From positions 162,371 to 226,370 of the forward strand of contig CAMVNQ010000006.1 of assembly GCA_947168885.1 (NCBI GenBank): 64,000 bases of DNA, given 5' to 3'. Of the stretch, positions 8,717 through 18,564 are shown piece after piece. The notes under the pieces are model-generated. The model did not search any database. It saw nothing but the letters and a program-made list of their open reading frames with translations, and was not told the origin of the DNA. Position 1 is the first letter of the stretch, and each line of letters opens with the position of its first letter. The position numbers were made by a program, and so were the translations under genes. This DNA is from an uncultured Clostridia bacterium (lineage in GTDB: Bacteria > Bacillota > Clostridia > Oscillospirales > Ruminococcaceae).

Positions 8717-10651
8717 CTATTTCTCCTGATGCTCCTTTATTTTTCCGGAACGATACGCGTCGAGCAGCATACGAAGGTCGTTTATCTGCTCAAGAAGCTC
8801 TCTGCCCTTGTCGGTGTCGGAGATGTTCGCGCGGCGTTCGAGCCGTTCAACAAGATGTATCTTCGGTGTGTGCTCGCTTTCGCCGGGAATGAAAGGGTAG
8901 TGCTCCGCGAGGTTGAGACTGTGTGAGTCGAAGATAAGCGTATAGCCTGCAATACCTGTGGTGTTCTGATATGCCTTTGAGATGCCGCCGTCTATGACGA
9001 ACAGCCGGCCGTCTGCCTTGACGGGGTGTTCGCCGTATTTTATTTTTACAGGAACATGACCGTTGATGATATGTCCTTTTTCCACATCGTCAACGAAAAG
9101 CCGAAGCAGCCGCTTGCAGACGTCGGCTTTTTCCGAGAACGTGTAATACGCGTTGTAGTGTTCGGTGTGAAGCTCTTTGTCGTCAAGGAAATACCGCTCG
9201 AAAAACGCCATTTTGTCCTTGCCGTAAAGGGGAGATTTTGCGCCGCACCAGAGGTACAGCATATAGTCGCGTGCATAGTCCTTCTCTACGCCGTGGTGCA
9301 GGAAATACGCCTGTCTTGCGATCTCATCGAGCTTGTCGAGCAGCTCCTTTCCGCTGTATTCCGAGCCGTCTATCCACAGGCTTTGCAATGTGCCGTTCTC
9401 GTCGAGAGGCAGACAGCCGTGAAATAGCACGTTCCCGTTGCAGACCTTGTACATTGAGCCGTGCGCATACAGAAAACGTATGTGCCGGTGCAGCTTCTCA
9501 CTGTGGCGGAATGTTGCGGAAAGCACCGACATAAGTTCTTTTTCGCCCGCCGAGAGTTCCAGCGGGTCTGACTTGTCAACTGTCGGGAAACGGGTATCTT
9601 TAAGCTTGTGCAGCCTGCCGTTTATCTCGATTGTGCCGCTGTCGAAATCTACGTGCTTGAACATTACGCGGTCGCGCATTTCCCACTCGGGGTATTTCTC
9701 CATAAGCTGACCTTCGAGTTTGAGCTGTATCACGGTTATTGCCTTGTGCATCTTCGCAACAAGTTTCGTGTCAACAGGGTCATAAATATTGTCGTCAAGC
9801 GTGCTCGGCATAAACAGTGCGCAGTCGTCGTCCTTGTATGTTTCTGCGGCAAATACCGCGAGCGCACGGAGGTTAAGCCCATAACCGTCCTCTAAAATAT
9901 CGAAATTGTTGTAGCGCATTGAGATGCGTATAACATTTGCTATAAGCGCCTGATTTCCGGCTGCCGCGCCCATCCACGAAATGTCGTGGTTGCCCCATTG
10001 AATATCGATGTCATGGAACTTCATCAGCTCGTCCATTATTATATCGGCACGGGGTCCGCGGTCATAGATGTCTCCTATGATGTGCAGAACGTCAATGGAC
10101 AGCGCTTGTATCGTCTTACAAAGTGCCTCGATGAAGTTTTCGGCAATATTGGTATTGAGTATTGTTTTGATTATTTCGTCGTAGTAGAAATCCTTGTTTA
10201 CGTCGTCGGTGACATTCAGCAGCTCATCAAGTATGTATCCCATGTCTGCCGGAACACGTTTGCGGACGCGTGATCGGGTATATTTTGCCGATACAGCTTC
10301 AAGCACGATGATGAGCCGATATATGGTTATTCTTCGCCATTCGTCGTTAAGTTCCTCCGATGCCGCGAGATGTTTCAGCTCTTTCTCCGGGTAGTATATA
10401 AGCGTTGCAAGGCGCTCGCGCTCGGCATTTGGAACAGTCTTGCCGAGCACCATATCGATCTTGTCCTTTATCTTGCCTGAAGCGCTGCGAAGCATATGCA
10501 GGAATGCCTCATACTCGCCGTGCATATCGCTGAAGAAGTATTCGGTGCCTTTTGGAAGGCTACGTATTGCGGAAAGATTTATGATTTCAGCGGCAGCGCT
10601 CTCTATTGTGGGGTATTCCTTCGCGAGCATTGTAAAGTATTTTTCATCCAT
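8717..10651 (-). CDS. fbp: Fructose-1,6-bisphosphatase, class III
   Basis: Hydrolyses fructose-1,6-bisphosphate to fructose-6-phosphate in gluconeogenesis. The 644-aa length and the FBPase_2 metallophosphoesterase motifs fit the Bacillus/Clostridium class III enzyme: FFSDMHGEYEAF, HIIGDIYDRGPRAD, IQWGNHDISWMGAAAGN and the C-terminal INGHVPVK and FVIDGGISKAYQ blocks. The start has AGAGGATAG upstream. It is only 15 nt downstream of the remnant LacI regulator, so the two probably shared a transcript. The sucrose genes lie divergently beyond. Confidence 0.96.
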   Translation of the reverse strand: MDEKYFTMLAKEYPTIESAAAEIINLSAIRSLPKGTEYFFSDMHGEYEAFLHMLRSASGKIKDKIDMVLGKTVPNAERERLATLIYYPEKELKHLAASEELNDEWRRITIYRLIIVLEAVSAKYTRSRVRKRVPADMGYILDELLNVTDDVNKDFYYDEIIKTILNTNIAENFIEALCKTIQALSIDVLHIIGDIYDRGPRADIIMDELMKFHDIDIQWGNHDISWMGAAAGNQALIANVIRISMRYNNFDILEDGYGLNLRALAVFAAETYKDDDCALFMPSTLDDNIYDPVDTKLVAKMHKAITVIQLKLEGQLMEKYPEWEMRDRVMFKHVDFDSGTIEINGRLHKLKDTRFPTVDKSDPLELSAGEKELMSVLSATFRHSEKLHRHIRFLYAHGSMYKVCNGNVLFHGCLPLDENGTLQSLWIDGSEYSGKELLDKLDEIARQAYFLHHGVEKDYARDYMLYLWCGAKSPLYGKDKMAFFERYFLDDKELHTEHYNAYYTFSEKADVCKRLLRLFVDDVEKGHIINGHVPVKIKYGEHPVKADGRLFVIDGGISKAYQNTTGIAGYTLIFDSHSLNLAEHYPFIPGESEHTPKIHLVERLERRANISDTDKGRELLEQINDLRMLLDAYRSGKIKEHQEK

Positions 10652-10666
10652 GGTTCTATCCTCTCA

Positions 10667-11681
10667 TTATGTTGACGAACGCGGGACTATGCTTGATGTT
10701 ATATGTATTATCTGATTTGACTGTGACGGGTTTGCGAGCCTTTCAAACAGGAGCGAAACTATCCTTCGGCCTATCACCATTTTATTTACGTTCACAGAGG
10801 TAAGCGGCGGTTCTGTGCGTTTTGAATCCGGAATATTGTCGTACCCGATGATCTTTACTTCGTCGGGTATTTTTACGTTCATTGTATTTAGTGCATTTAT
10901 AAGGTTTATTGCTATTGAGTCATTAGCCGCCACAAAACAGTCCGGAAGTCCGGGCAATGAATCAAGTGCTTCCTCAAGCGCGGCGGTATCATAAGGCTTT
11001 GTATCGCTGTATGTGATAGAATACTGAAGATCGACCGGAAGTCCCGCAAGGAACATAGCCTCACGCATACCTGTGAACCGTTCATAGAATGAAGTGCAGT
11101 GAAGATAGTCTCCAACAAATCCGAAGGTCCTGCAGCCTTTTTTTGTATCAGATGCAGGCAGAAGTTCTGTATCGTGTCCATGTTTTCGGGGAGTATAAGG
11201 TCATAATGTCCCTTTAGCGTGAAGCTGTTGACAGGAAAATCCATAAATACGAGCGGTTTTCCGGTAGCGGAAAGTTTTTCGATATACTCTGTATCAAAAA
11301 ACTCTATACAGATAATCCCGTCAACAGTATAATCATCAAGATAGCGCATGAACTTCTTGAAAGACGTGGGGTCTGTTATGCGGATCTGAACAAGCTCAAC
11401 GTCATAATCCACAAGGCTGCTCTCGATTCCTTTAAGTATTTACGAGTGATAATTTATGCTCATAAGCAGGCGGGAAGAGAGTATGACAAATCTTTTCTGT
11501 TCAAGGGAGATATTGGTAGTCGCAGCTATTTATAGCTCTTATATCCCATTTCCACGGCGGCGTTTATAACAGCGTTGCGCGTTTTTATCGGAACGTGCTT
11601 GCCGTTCAGGGCTTTTGATACTGTATTTCTCGACATATTGAGCGCATTTGCAATGTCCTGTATAGTTACAGACTTTTTCAT
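10667..11681 (-). pseudogene. LacI-family transcriptional regulator, frameshifted
   Basis: The N-terminal helix-turn-helix starts at 11681 (MKKSVTIQDIANALNMSRNT) and reads to a stop at about 11530. The rest is recognisable in two other frames. Residues IAATTNISLEQKRFVILSS continue one frame over but meet a TAA near 11430. The periplasmic-binding-like domain then runs to about 11130, where a run of seven A bases needs one more A to reach the last part, ending at 10667 with a normal C-terminus (IGYDNIPDSKRTEPPLTSVN). At least two frameshifts and one nonsense codon make a functional repressor unlikely. It probably regulated the divergent sucrose genes. Confidence 0.8.
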
Positions 11682-11813
11682 GTATAAGCACCTTCTGACT
11701 TATTTAAATTATACCGTCATATTCGCAAATTGTCAAGCAAATGCACAAAATGCACAATTATTTTTACACAAGTGTGCAAATGCATAAATGTTGTACAACT
11801 TTGTGGTTCTCTA

Positions 11814-11842
11814 TTGACTGCTGTTAGTTTTTGTTGTATGAT
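11814..11842 (+). promoter_or_regulatory. Promoter of the sucrose genes
   Basis: TTGACT (11814-11819), 17-bp spacer, TATGAT (11837-11842). The 100 bases upstream carry several TGCACAA/TTGTACAA-like words and the imperfect palindrome ACACAAGTGTGC, possible operator half-sites for the adjacent LacI-type regulator. Confidence 0.65.
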
Positions 11843-11892
11843 TTATACAGAAAAGGTTTCGTGGTACTCTATAAATATTCAGGAGGTTCACT

Positions 11893-12097
11893 ATGAAAAA
11901 CGAAACTACTTATGCTGCTGCACCCGATAAAAGCACTTGAGGTGATAGTGCCTTTGCTTGGTGGAGCTGTTCTGGCGCTGGCATTTCCTCCTTCGGCAAT
12001 AGTACTGCCTGCCGGAGTGATGCTTGCGTGCAGTTTTCCGCTTGAAAAGGTGTTTTTGCAGCACATGAGAGAAGAAGACAGAGTAAAATTAATGTGA
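11893..12097 (+). pseudogene. Small membrane protein gene, apparently frameshifted
   Basis: A strong AGGAGG (about 11881) precedes ATG 11893 (MKNETTYAAAPDKST, then stop). One frame over, from about 11920, a hydrophobic stretch reads without interruption to 12097 (KALEVIVPLLGGAVLALAF). Removing one A from the AAAA run at about 11929 joins both into one 67-aa protein with one or two membrane segments. An alternative start is ATG 11912 in the second frame, which would avoid a frameshift but has no good ribosome site. It lies 8 nt before scrB. Function unknown. Confidence 0.4.
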
Positions 12098-12104
12098 GGT
12101 AAAT

Positions 12105-13595
12105 ATGACAAGCAAAAAACTATTGTTTGCAAGAACGTATGAAAAAGAAGCGGGTGAAAAGATACCCTCCGGACAGCGTCCCGTGCTTCACCTTTCCCCG
12201 TACACAGGGTGGACGAATGACCCCAACGGTTTCTCGTACTACGGTGGGAAATACCACCTGTTCTATCAGTATAACCCGTTCAGCACATACTGGGATTCCA
12301 TGCACTGGGGACACGCGGTAAGTGACGATATGCTGCATTGGGAGTACCTGCCTGCGGCAATGGCTCCGGATACCGACATCGATTCGTTTGGCTGCTTTTC
12401 CGGAAGTGCGGTGACAATGAAGGACGGCAGACAGCTCCTTATGTACACCGGTGTACGCAAAGAAAACAACGGCGGGCAGGGTGAGATACAGACTCAGTGT
12501 ATAGCGACCGGTGACGGACTGGACTATGAAAAGTATGAGTTTAACCCCGTGCTTGACGGGAACGATCTGCCGAATGGACTGAGCAGGAATGACTTCCGCG
12601 ACCCGAAGATATGGCAGGAAGCTGACGGCAGCTACAAATGTGTGGCAGGCACCTGTAACAGTGACAGACTCGGCAGGATACTGATGTTCAGCAGTCCCGA
12701 CGGCTTCAGCTGGAAATTCGAGAGTGTTCTCGCCGAAAACGACGGAACTTTCGGGCTTATGTGGGAATGTCCGGATTATTTTACTCTTGACGGAAAGAGC
12801 GTTCTTATCACAAGCCCTCAGGATATGCTTCCGCAGGGTTTTGAATATCACAATGGAAACGGTACGCTGTGCCTGATCGGAACATACGATGATAAAGAAA
12901 AGAAATTCCACCGCGAGAAAGACCAGTCGGTCGATTATGGCATCGACTTCTATGCGCCGCAGACTGCACTTGCTCCGGACGGCAGACGCATCATGATAGG
13001 CTGGCTTCAGAACTGGGACACCTGCTCGCTTATAGACCGAAAAGATATGAGGTGGTTCGGACAGATGAGCATTCCGCGGGAATTATCTATCAGGAACGGA
13101 AGGCTGTACCAGACTCCCGTGCGCGAGCTCGAACTTTGCAGAAGCGGTAGGGTGGAGTACAATGGCGTTACCGTGAACGGCGATCTGTCGCTTACCGGAA
13201 TAAACGGAAGAGTAGCGGATATAGAGCTTGTACTGCGCCCGAAAGATCCCGAAAACATATATCAGAAATTCACGGTAAGGTTTGCGCAGAATGACAGATA
13301 TTACACATCACTTAGCTTCCGGCCCGCGGAATCGGTGGTAAAGATAGACCGCAAGTTCTCCGGTCCGCGCAGAGCGTATGTACACCAGCGCCGCTGCCAT
13401 ATACCAGAAAGCCGCGGAGAAGTAAAGCTTCGTCTGATCCTTGATCGTTACAGTGCGGAGGTATTTATCAACGACGGTGAATACACTATGAGCTGCACTA
13501 TCCTTACAGATACTTCGGCTGACATGATAAGCTTCCATTCGGTCGGAGAGGCGGTTATGGACATCACCAAATACGACCTTGCGTCCGAGGAGTGA
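12105..13595 (+). CDS. scrB: Sucrose-6-phosphate hydrolase / beta-fructofuranosidase (GH32)
   Basis: Cleaves sucrose or sucrose-6-phosphate to glucose (phosphate) and fructose. The 496-aa protein shows all GH32 signatures: TGWTNDPNGF with the nucleophile Asp, the FRDPKIW motif, and MWECPD with the acid/base Glu. A C-terminal beta-sandwich follows (EVFINDGEYTMS near the end). There is no signal peptide, so it acts in the cytosol. The start is preceded by GTGAGGTAAAT. It is followed by a fructokinase 4 nt after its stop. No sucrose PTS or ABC gene is next to it, so the transported form, and hence whether the substrate is phosphorylated, is uncertain. Confidence 0.92.
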   Translation: MTSKKLLFARTYEKEAGEKIPSGQRPVLHLSPYTGWTNDPNGFSYYGGKYHLFYQYNPFSTYWDSMHWGHAVSDDMLHWEYLPAAMAPDTDIDSFGCFSGSAVTMKDGRQLLMYTGVRKENNGGQGEIQTQCIATGDGLDYEKYEFNPVLDGNDLPNGLSRNDFRDPKIWQEADGSYKCVAGTCNSDRLGRILMFSSPDGFSWKFESVLAENDGTFGLMWECPDYFTLDGKSVLITSPQDMLPQGFEYHNGNGTLCLIGTYDDKEKKFHREKDQSVDYGIDFYAPQTALAPDGRRIMIGWLQNWDTCSLIDRKDMRWFGQMSIPRELSIRNGRLYQTPVRELELCRSGRVEYNGVTVNGDLSLTGINGRVADIELVLRPKDPENIYQKFTVRFAQNDRYYTSLSFRPAESVVKIDRKFSGPRRAYVHQRRCHIPESRGEVKLRLILDRYSAEVFINDGEYTMSCTILTDTSADMISFHSVGEAVMDITKYDLASEE

Positions 13596-13599
13596 GAAT

Positions 13600-14568
13600 A
13601 TGAAAAGATATGATGTTACAGCGCTTGGAGAGCTTCTTATAGATTTTACGGAAAGTGGAGTAAGCAGTCGGGGTAATCCCATACTTGAAGCAAATCCCGG
13701 AGGAGCACCGTGCAACGTTCTTGCGATGTTGAGCAAACTCGGTAAAAAGACTGCGTTTATCGGCAAAGTCGGAAACGACAATTTCGGAAGAATGCTTGCA
13801 AAGACAGTCAAGGATACAGGAACTGACATTTCCGGACTTGTATATGACGATGCAGTCCCGACTACGCTAGCGTTTGTGCATACATCGGATGACGGCGAGC
13901 GGGAATTCAGCTTTTACCGCCACCCGGGTGCAGATATGATGCTGAAAAGGACAGATCTGCGGTACGAACTTCTGACGAAGACGAGGGTATTCCATTTCGG
14001 GTCACTGTCGCTTACGCATCCTGACCCGCGCGAAGCTACACGGTACGCAGTTGAGACTGCCAAAAATGCCGGTGCGCTTATATCGTTCGATCCTAATCTG
14101 CGCGAACCGCTCTGGGACAGTCTGGAAAATGCCCGTGAGCAGATAGAATACGGATTGTCTGTTTGCGATATTCTTAAGATCTCCGATAACGAGCTTGAGT
14201 TTACGGCAGGTACAAACGACTACGACAAGGGTGTGGCGTATCTGAGAGAGAAATACAAAATCCCGCTTATCTTTCTTACACTCGGAAAGGACGGAAGCAG
14301 GGCATATTTCAAAGATATCCGGGTTGAAGAAGCTGCATCGGACAAGATAAAGCCGATAGAAAAGACCGGTGCCGGAGATACATTCTGCGGCTGTGCGCTC
14401 AGTCTTGTGCTCGATCACGGACTTGACGGATTGAATGAGCAGACCCTCTCAGATATTCTTAGATTTGCGAATGCCGGAGCATCGATCATTACCGCGAGGA
14501 AGGGTGCATTAAAGGTTATGCCCGGGAGGGAAGAGATCTCTTCTTTGTGCGGATCTGATATTTCCTGA
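13600..14568 (+). CDS. scrK: Fructokinase (PfkB family)
   Basis: Phosphorylates the fructose released by ScrB. The 322-aa protein has the PfkB start VTALGELLIDFTESG, the NPGGAPCNV sugar-binding glycine motif and the C-terminal KTGAGDTFCG motif with the catalytic Asp. ATG 13600 follows GAGGAGTGAGAAT; the reading frame extends 21 bases further upstream into scrB but without a ribosome site. It forms the scrB-scrK operon, closed by a strong terminator. Confidence 0.93.
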   Translation: MKRYDVTALGELLIDFTESGVSSRGNPILEANPGGAPCNVLAMLSKLGKKTAFIGKVGNDNFGRMLAKTVKDTGTDISGLVYDDAVPTTLAFVHTSDDGEREFSFYRHPGADMMLKRTDLRYELLTKTRVFHFGSLSLTHPDPREATRYAVETAKNAGALISFDPNLREPLWDSLENAREQIEYGLSVCDILKISDNELEFTAGTNDYDKGVAYLREKYKIPLIFLTLGKDGSRAYFKDIRVEEAASDKIKPIEKTGAGDTFCGCALSLVLDHGLDGLNEQTLSDILRFANAGASIITARKGALKVMPGREEISSLCGSDIS

Positions 14569-14596
14569 AACATACGACTCCGATTAATAATGGCAA

Positions 14597-14637
14597 AATC
14601 CCTGTAAAACAGCGTCTCTGCCTTACGGGGATTTTTA
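14597..14637 (+). terminator. Terminator of the scr operon
   Basis: An 11-bp stem AATCCCTGTAA / TTACGGGGATT (one G-U pair) is followed directly by TTTTT. Confidence 0.85.
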
Positions 14638-15303
14638 TTATCTGTATTATCGTAGGCATCGCTGAAGAATATCCACACCACAAGCTGAAAATGGTACGCT
14701 GTAACCGGAAGTTTCGTTTAATGTTGTATGGTAAAACGGTATGCTTACCGACAATACCGCAGATCCCGGAACAAGTCCGAGCAAATGAAATACGGGCGTT
14801 TTTCTATGATATTCACAAAGATTTCTCTGAAGTCTGTATAAACATCCGAGTTATTTGACAATCAATTTCTGTGTCAGGAGCGCAGAAATTGATTGTTTTA
14901 TTATTGCATGAATTGAACTCTTTTTGTTTTTCTCTTGTTTTTTTGAGTTATCTGTGCTAAAATTAAAGTGCTGCATAGATCAAAAGAATGATTTCTGGAT
15001 TTTTTTCTGACTGGTTTATCACAACCGTTTAGTATTGTTTGACAACATCTTTTCCGGCAATAAAACGATGCATGATCGGATCAATATTACGGATGATTTA
15101 TATATCAAAAAACGGCAATAAAGCTCATTCCACCGATGATACATGGGCTGTGATAACATTGCGATGTGTGACTGATACGAAGCGCTTAACGGAATGCAAT
15201 AAACAGACCCGATGAGTTGACAGGGGGAATCACATCCGGATATGACAGGCTTTAATTCTGAGTAATTCAAAAAGGAGAAAGTGCTGTAAGGCAATTAAAA
15301 ACG
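14638..15303 (+). other. Long non-coding stretch before the purine permease
   Basis: No convincing gene in 660 bases. It holds a 14-bp perfect hairpin ACAATCAATTTCTG (14858-14871) / CAGAAATTGATTGT (14883-14896) followed by TTTA, which looks like a terminator. The rest is AT-rich with several weak hairpins and an AAAGGAG about 27 nt before the permease start. I looked for the conserved loops of a purine riboswitch and did not find them, so control of the permease/deaminase pair remains open. Confidence 0.5.
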
Positions 15304-16665
15304 ATGTTTGAAAAAATATTTAAACTGAAACAGAACAAAACAAGTGTAAAAACCGAGATTGCAGCGGGAATCACCACGTTTATGACCATGGCATACATTC
15401 TTGCTGTAAACCCGAGCATACTGTCCTCCGCAGGGATGGATCCGACTGCGGTAATGCTCGCGACCTGCATAGCCTCATTCATCGGCTGCATCTGCATGGG
15501 ACTTATGGCAAATCTCCCGTTTGCTTTGTCTGCGGGGATGGGAATAAACGCATTTATGGCGTATACCGTTGTCATTGGCTACGGATATACATGGCAGACA
15601 GCACTTCTCGCAGTATTAATAGAAGGCATAATCTTTATAATCCTCTCGCTTACAAATGTTCGTGAAGCCATTTTTGACAGCATACCGCTGTCCCTGAAGC
15701 ACGGAGTTTCGGTCGGACTCGGTATATTCATCGCATTTATCGGTTTGCAGAATGCCGGTATAGTCGTAGGCTCGTCCAACCTTATCTCGATCACCAGTTT
15801 CCGTACGGATTTCAATACTTCCGGAATATGCGCCGTGCTTGCAGTAATAGGCACCCTGCTTACCGCGGTGCTTTATATAAAAAATGTCAAAGGTTCTATA
15901 CTTGTCGGTATCATCGGCACATGGGTCCTCGGTATTATATGCCAGCTTACAGGACTTTACGTCCCGGCACCGGAAGCGAAATTCTTCTCGCTTATCCCGT
16001 CTTTCTCCATGACCGATTTCTCCAGGCTCGGCGAGACCTTAGGTCAGTGCTTCAGCGTTGATTTCGACAGCGTAGGCATCTTCAACTTCATCATAGTTAT
16101 ATTCTCGTTTCTGTTCGTCGATATCTTTGATACACTCGGTACACTCATAGGTGTTGCTACAAAGGCTGATATGCTTGACGAAAAAGGAAGGCTCCCCGGC
16201 ATACGTCCGGCACTTCTTTCCGATGCCATAGCGACCACTGCCGGTGCGGTACTCGGGACATCCACAACCACCACATTCGTTGAATCTGCTGCCGGAGTAG
16301 GCGCGGGCGGAAGAACCGGTCTTACCGCAGTAGTGACAGGAATCCTGTTTCTCATTTCGACCTTGCTCTCACCTTTATTCACTGCGATACCGTCATTTGC
16401 GACGGCTCCCGCACTGATCTTTGTTGGATTCCTTATGTTCACGACTATCACAAAGATCAGGTTCACCGATGATACATTCACCGAAACGGTTCCCGCTTAT
16501 CTCTGTATGATCGGCATACCGTTGTTCTACAGCATCTCTGAGGGTATTGCGCTCGGAATAATCTCCTACGTTGTTATCAACCTGATATGCGGTAAGGCAA
16601 AGAAGATCAACCCGATAATGTATGTGCTTGCCGTCCTGTTTATTCTGAAGTATATTTTCCTTTGA
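15304..16665 (+). CDS. NCS2/AzgA-family purine (adenine/guanine/hypoxanthine) permease
   Basis: A 453-aa membrane protein with about 12-13 helices. The start region KTEIAAGITTFMTMAYILAVNP is the classic AzgA/PbuG signature, and VDIFDTLGTLIGVATKADM followed by TTTFVESAAGVGAGGRTGL is the conserved substrate-binding core. It imports purine bases by proton symport. The adenine deaminase gene begins 18 nt downstream, so adenine is a likely substrate. The ribosome site is poor (AAGG about 14 nt upstream). Confidence 0.93.
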   Translation: MFEKIFKLKQNKTSVKTEIAAGITTFMTMAYILAVNPSILSSAGMDPTAVMLATCIASFIGCICMGLMANLPFALSAGMGINAFMAYTVVIGYGYTWQTALLAVLIEGIIFIILSLTNVREAIFDSIPLSLKHGVSVGLGIFIAFIGLQNAGIVVGSSNLISITSFRTDFNTSGICAVLAVIGTLLTAVLYIKNVKGSILVGIIGTWVLGIICQLTGLYVPAPEAKFFSLIPSFSMTDFSRLGETLGQCFSVDFDSVGIFNFIIVIFSFLFVDIFDTLGTLIGVATKADMLDEKGRLPGIRPALLSDAIATTAGAVLGTSTTTTFVESAAGVGAGGRTGLTAVVTGILFLISTLLSPLFTAIPSFATAPALIFVGFLMFTTITKIRFTDDTFTETVPAYLCMIGIPLFYSISEGIALGIISYVVINLICGKAKKINPIMYVLAVLFILKYIFL

Positions 16666-16683
16666 TAAGGGGAGAGATTATTA

Positions 16684-18369
16684 ATGAAAACTCTATTGAA
16701 GAACGGCTCGGTCGTTAATGTGTTCACAGGTGAGATCATACACGAAAATGTACTTATTGGCGACGGTATCATTCTCGGTACGGGAGACTATACTGATGCG
16801 GACGAGGTTAAGGATATCTCCGGCTGTACAGTCTGCCCGGGGCTCATAGACGGGCATATCCACATTGAGAGCACAATGCTTGCACCTGCGGAGTTTGCGC
16901 GTGCGGTGCTCCCACACGGAACTACTGCGGTAGTTGCTGACCCGCATGAGATAGCGAATGTATGCGGTACAAAAGGGATAGACTTCATGCTCGCGATGAG
17001 TGAGGGCCTTCCCGTGACCGTATATATAAACATACCGTCGTGTGTACCTGCGATGCCGCTTGATGAGTCGGGAGCCGAGATACTTGCCGCTGATATGATT
17101 ACGTATTTCAGAAATCCGCGCGTACTCGGGCTTGCCGAGATGATGAATTACCCCGGAGTGCTTGCGGGGGATCCCAAAGTATTTGATAAAATAAAAGCCG
17201 CGAAGTCAGCGGGGAAGATCATTGATGGGCATGCTCCGCTGGTGACGGGGCACGACATCGATAAGTATATCGCGGCGGGTATAAGCACCGACCATGAGTG
17301 TACATCTGCCGGCGAAGCAGCCGAGCGTATACGCAAGGGACAGTGGCTCATGATACGGGAAGGCACTGCCGCCCGGAATCTTGAAGCGCTGCTGCCCATG
17401 TTCGACGAGCCGTTCTGCCGCAGAAGCCTGCTTGTAACGGATGACCGGCACTCTGCGGATATACTGCGTGACGGTCATATCGACAACATCATCAGGCGTG
17501 CGGTGAAAGCCGGAAAGAGCGCCGTAACCGCAATACAGACCGCTACGATTAATGCTGCTCAGTGTTTCGGCCTCAAAGGTGTCGGAGCAGTGGCTCCCGG
17601 ATACCGCGCAGATCTGCTGATACTCAACGACCTTGACAGTGTTGCTGTACGTGATGTTTACTGCGGCGGAAAACCTGCTGTGGTAAACGGCATCTGTCAG
17701 CCGTTCGTTGAGCCGTCATACAGAACTCCGGAATGGAGCTCCATACTTGATTCGTTCTACCTGAAGCCGCTGTCAGCCGGTGATCTGTATATCGAACCGG
17801 AAGGACAGACTTGCCGCGTGATAGGGGTAATCCCGGGCGAGCTGCTGACCGAGGAGCTGTTAATGGATCTCGATCTCCGGAAAAACAACGGCATAGATAT
17901 TGAAAGAGATGTTTTAAAGCTCGCGGTCATCGAACGGCATAAAAATACCGGACACCGCGGTATCGGGTATATAAAGGGCATAGGTCTGAAACGCGGAGCT
18001 ATCGCGGCTTCGGTCTCTCATGATTCGCACAATCTGATAGTGATAGGTACGAACGACGAGGATATGGCGTTTGCCGCGAACCGTGTGCGTGAGCTGAAAG
18101 GCGGCAGCGTCGCAGTTGACAGCGGAAACGTTATTGCAGAGCTCCCTCTTCCGATCGCGGGACTTATGAGCGACAAGGATGCGAAGACGACTGCGGAACT
18201 GAACGATACGCTCAATGAGGCGGTACGGCATATGGGCGTTCCGGAAAATATCTCGCCGTTTATGAATATGGCGTTTGTTTCGCTTACAGTTATCCCGCAT
18301 ATCAAGATGACTACACACGGCCTCGTTGATGTGCGGACTCAGAAGATCATTCCGTTATTTGTACAATAA
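16684..18369 (+). CDS. ade: Adenine deaminase
   Basis: Converts adenine to hypoxanthine and ammonia. The 561-aa length and the motifs fit the bacterial Ade family of the amidohydrolase superfamily: CPGLIDGHIHIESTML (metal histidines), VADPHEIANVCG, GHAPLVTG, STDHECTS and LVTDDRHSAD, and the C-terminal KDAKTTAELNDTL region. The start has GGGGAGAGA upstream. It is transcribed with the purine permease and closes the unit. Confidence 0.95.
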   Translation: MKTLLKNGSVVNVFTGEIIHENVLIGDGIILGTGDYTDADEVKDISGCTVCPGLIDGHIHIESTMLAPAEFARAVLPHGTTAVVADPHEIANVCGTKGIDFMLAMSEGLPVTVYINIPSCVPAMPLDESGAEILAADMITYFRNPRVLGLAEMMNYPGVLAGDPKVFDKIKAAKSAGKIIDGHAPLVTGHDIDKYIAAGISTDHECTSAGEAAERIRKGQWLMIREGTAARNLEALLPMFDEPFCRRSLLVTDDRHSADILRDGHIDNIIRRAVKAGKSAVTAIQTATINAAQCFGLKGVGAVAPGYRADLLILNDLDSVAVRDVYCGGKPAVVNGICQPFVEPSYRTPEWSSILDSFYLKPLSAGDLYIEPEGQTCRVIGVIPGELLTEELLMDLDLRKNNGIDIERDVLKLAVIERHKNTGHRGIGYIKGIGLKRGAIAASVSHDSHNLIVIGTNDEDMAFAANRVRELKGGSVAVDSGNVIAELPLPIAGLMSDKDAKTTAELNDTLNEAVRHMGVPENISPFMNMAFVSLTVIPHIKMTTHGLVDVRTQKIIPLFVQ

Positions 18370-18405
18370 AGGCTATACCGCACAAAGAGTGTGCGGTATA
18401 GCCTT
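18369..18405 (+). terminator. Hairpin terminator after ade
   Basis: A 15-bp perfect stem AAGGCTATACCGCAC / GTGCGGTATAGCCTT with a 7-nt loop starts at the last base of the ade stop codon. The following ATAAATTA is only weakly T-rich. Confidence 0.65.
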
Positions 18406-18468
18406 ATAAATTACTTGCAAGTACCTTATGCTTTTTTAACTGTTTCCGTGAAGGCCGTCATTACACTG

Positions 18469-18497
18469 TTGACATTCATAGCTTCTTCTGCTATAAT
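18469..18497 (+). promoter_or_regulatory. Consensus promoter of the polysaccharide locus
   Basis: TTGACA (18469-18474), exactly 17 bp, TATAAT (18492-18497): a perfect sigma-A promoter. It stands 67 nt before the XRE-UDP-glucose dehydrogenase gene. Confidence 0.85.
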
Positions 18498-18564
18498 AAA
18501 ATCATAAGAAACAAAGGGATTGTGTTACTGACAGCAACAACGAGATAGACGGAGGTAGATTTGT

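Noticed and set aside
14640..15303. Purine riboswitch before the permease
   Set aside because: The conserved loop sequences and P1 arrangement could not be found on reading the region.
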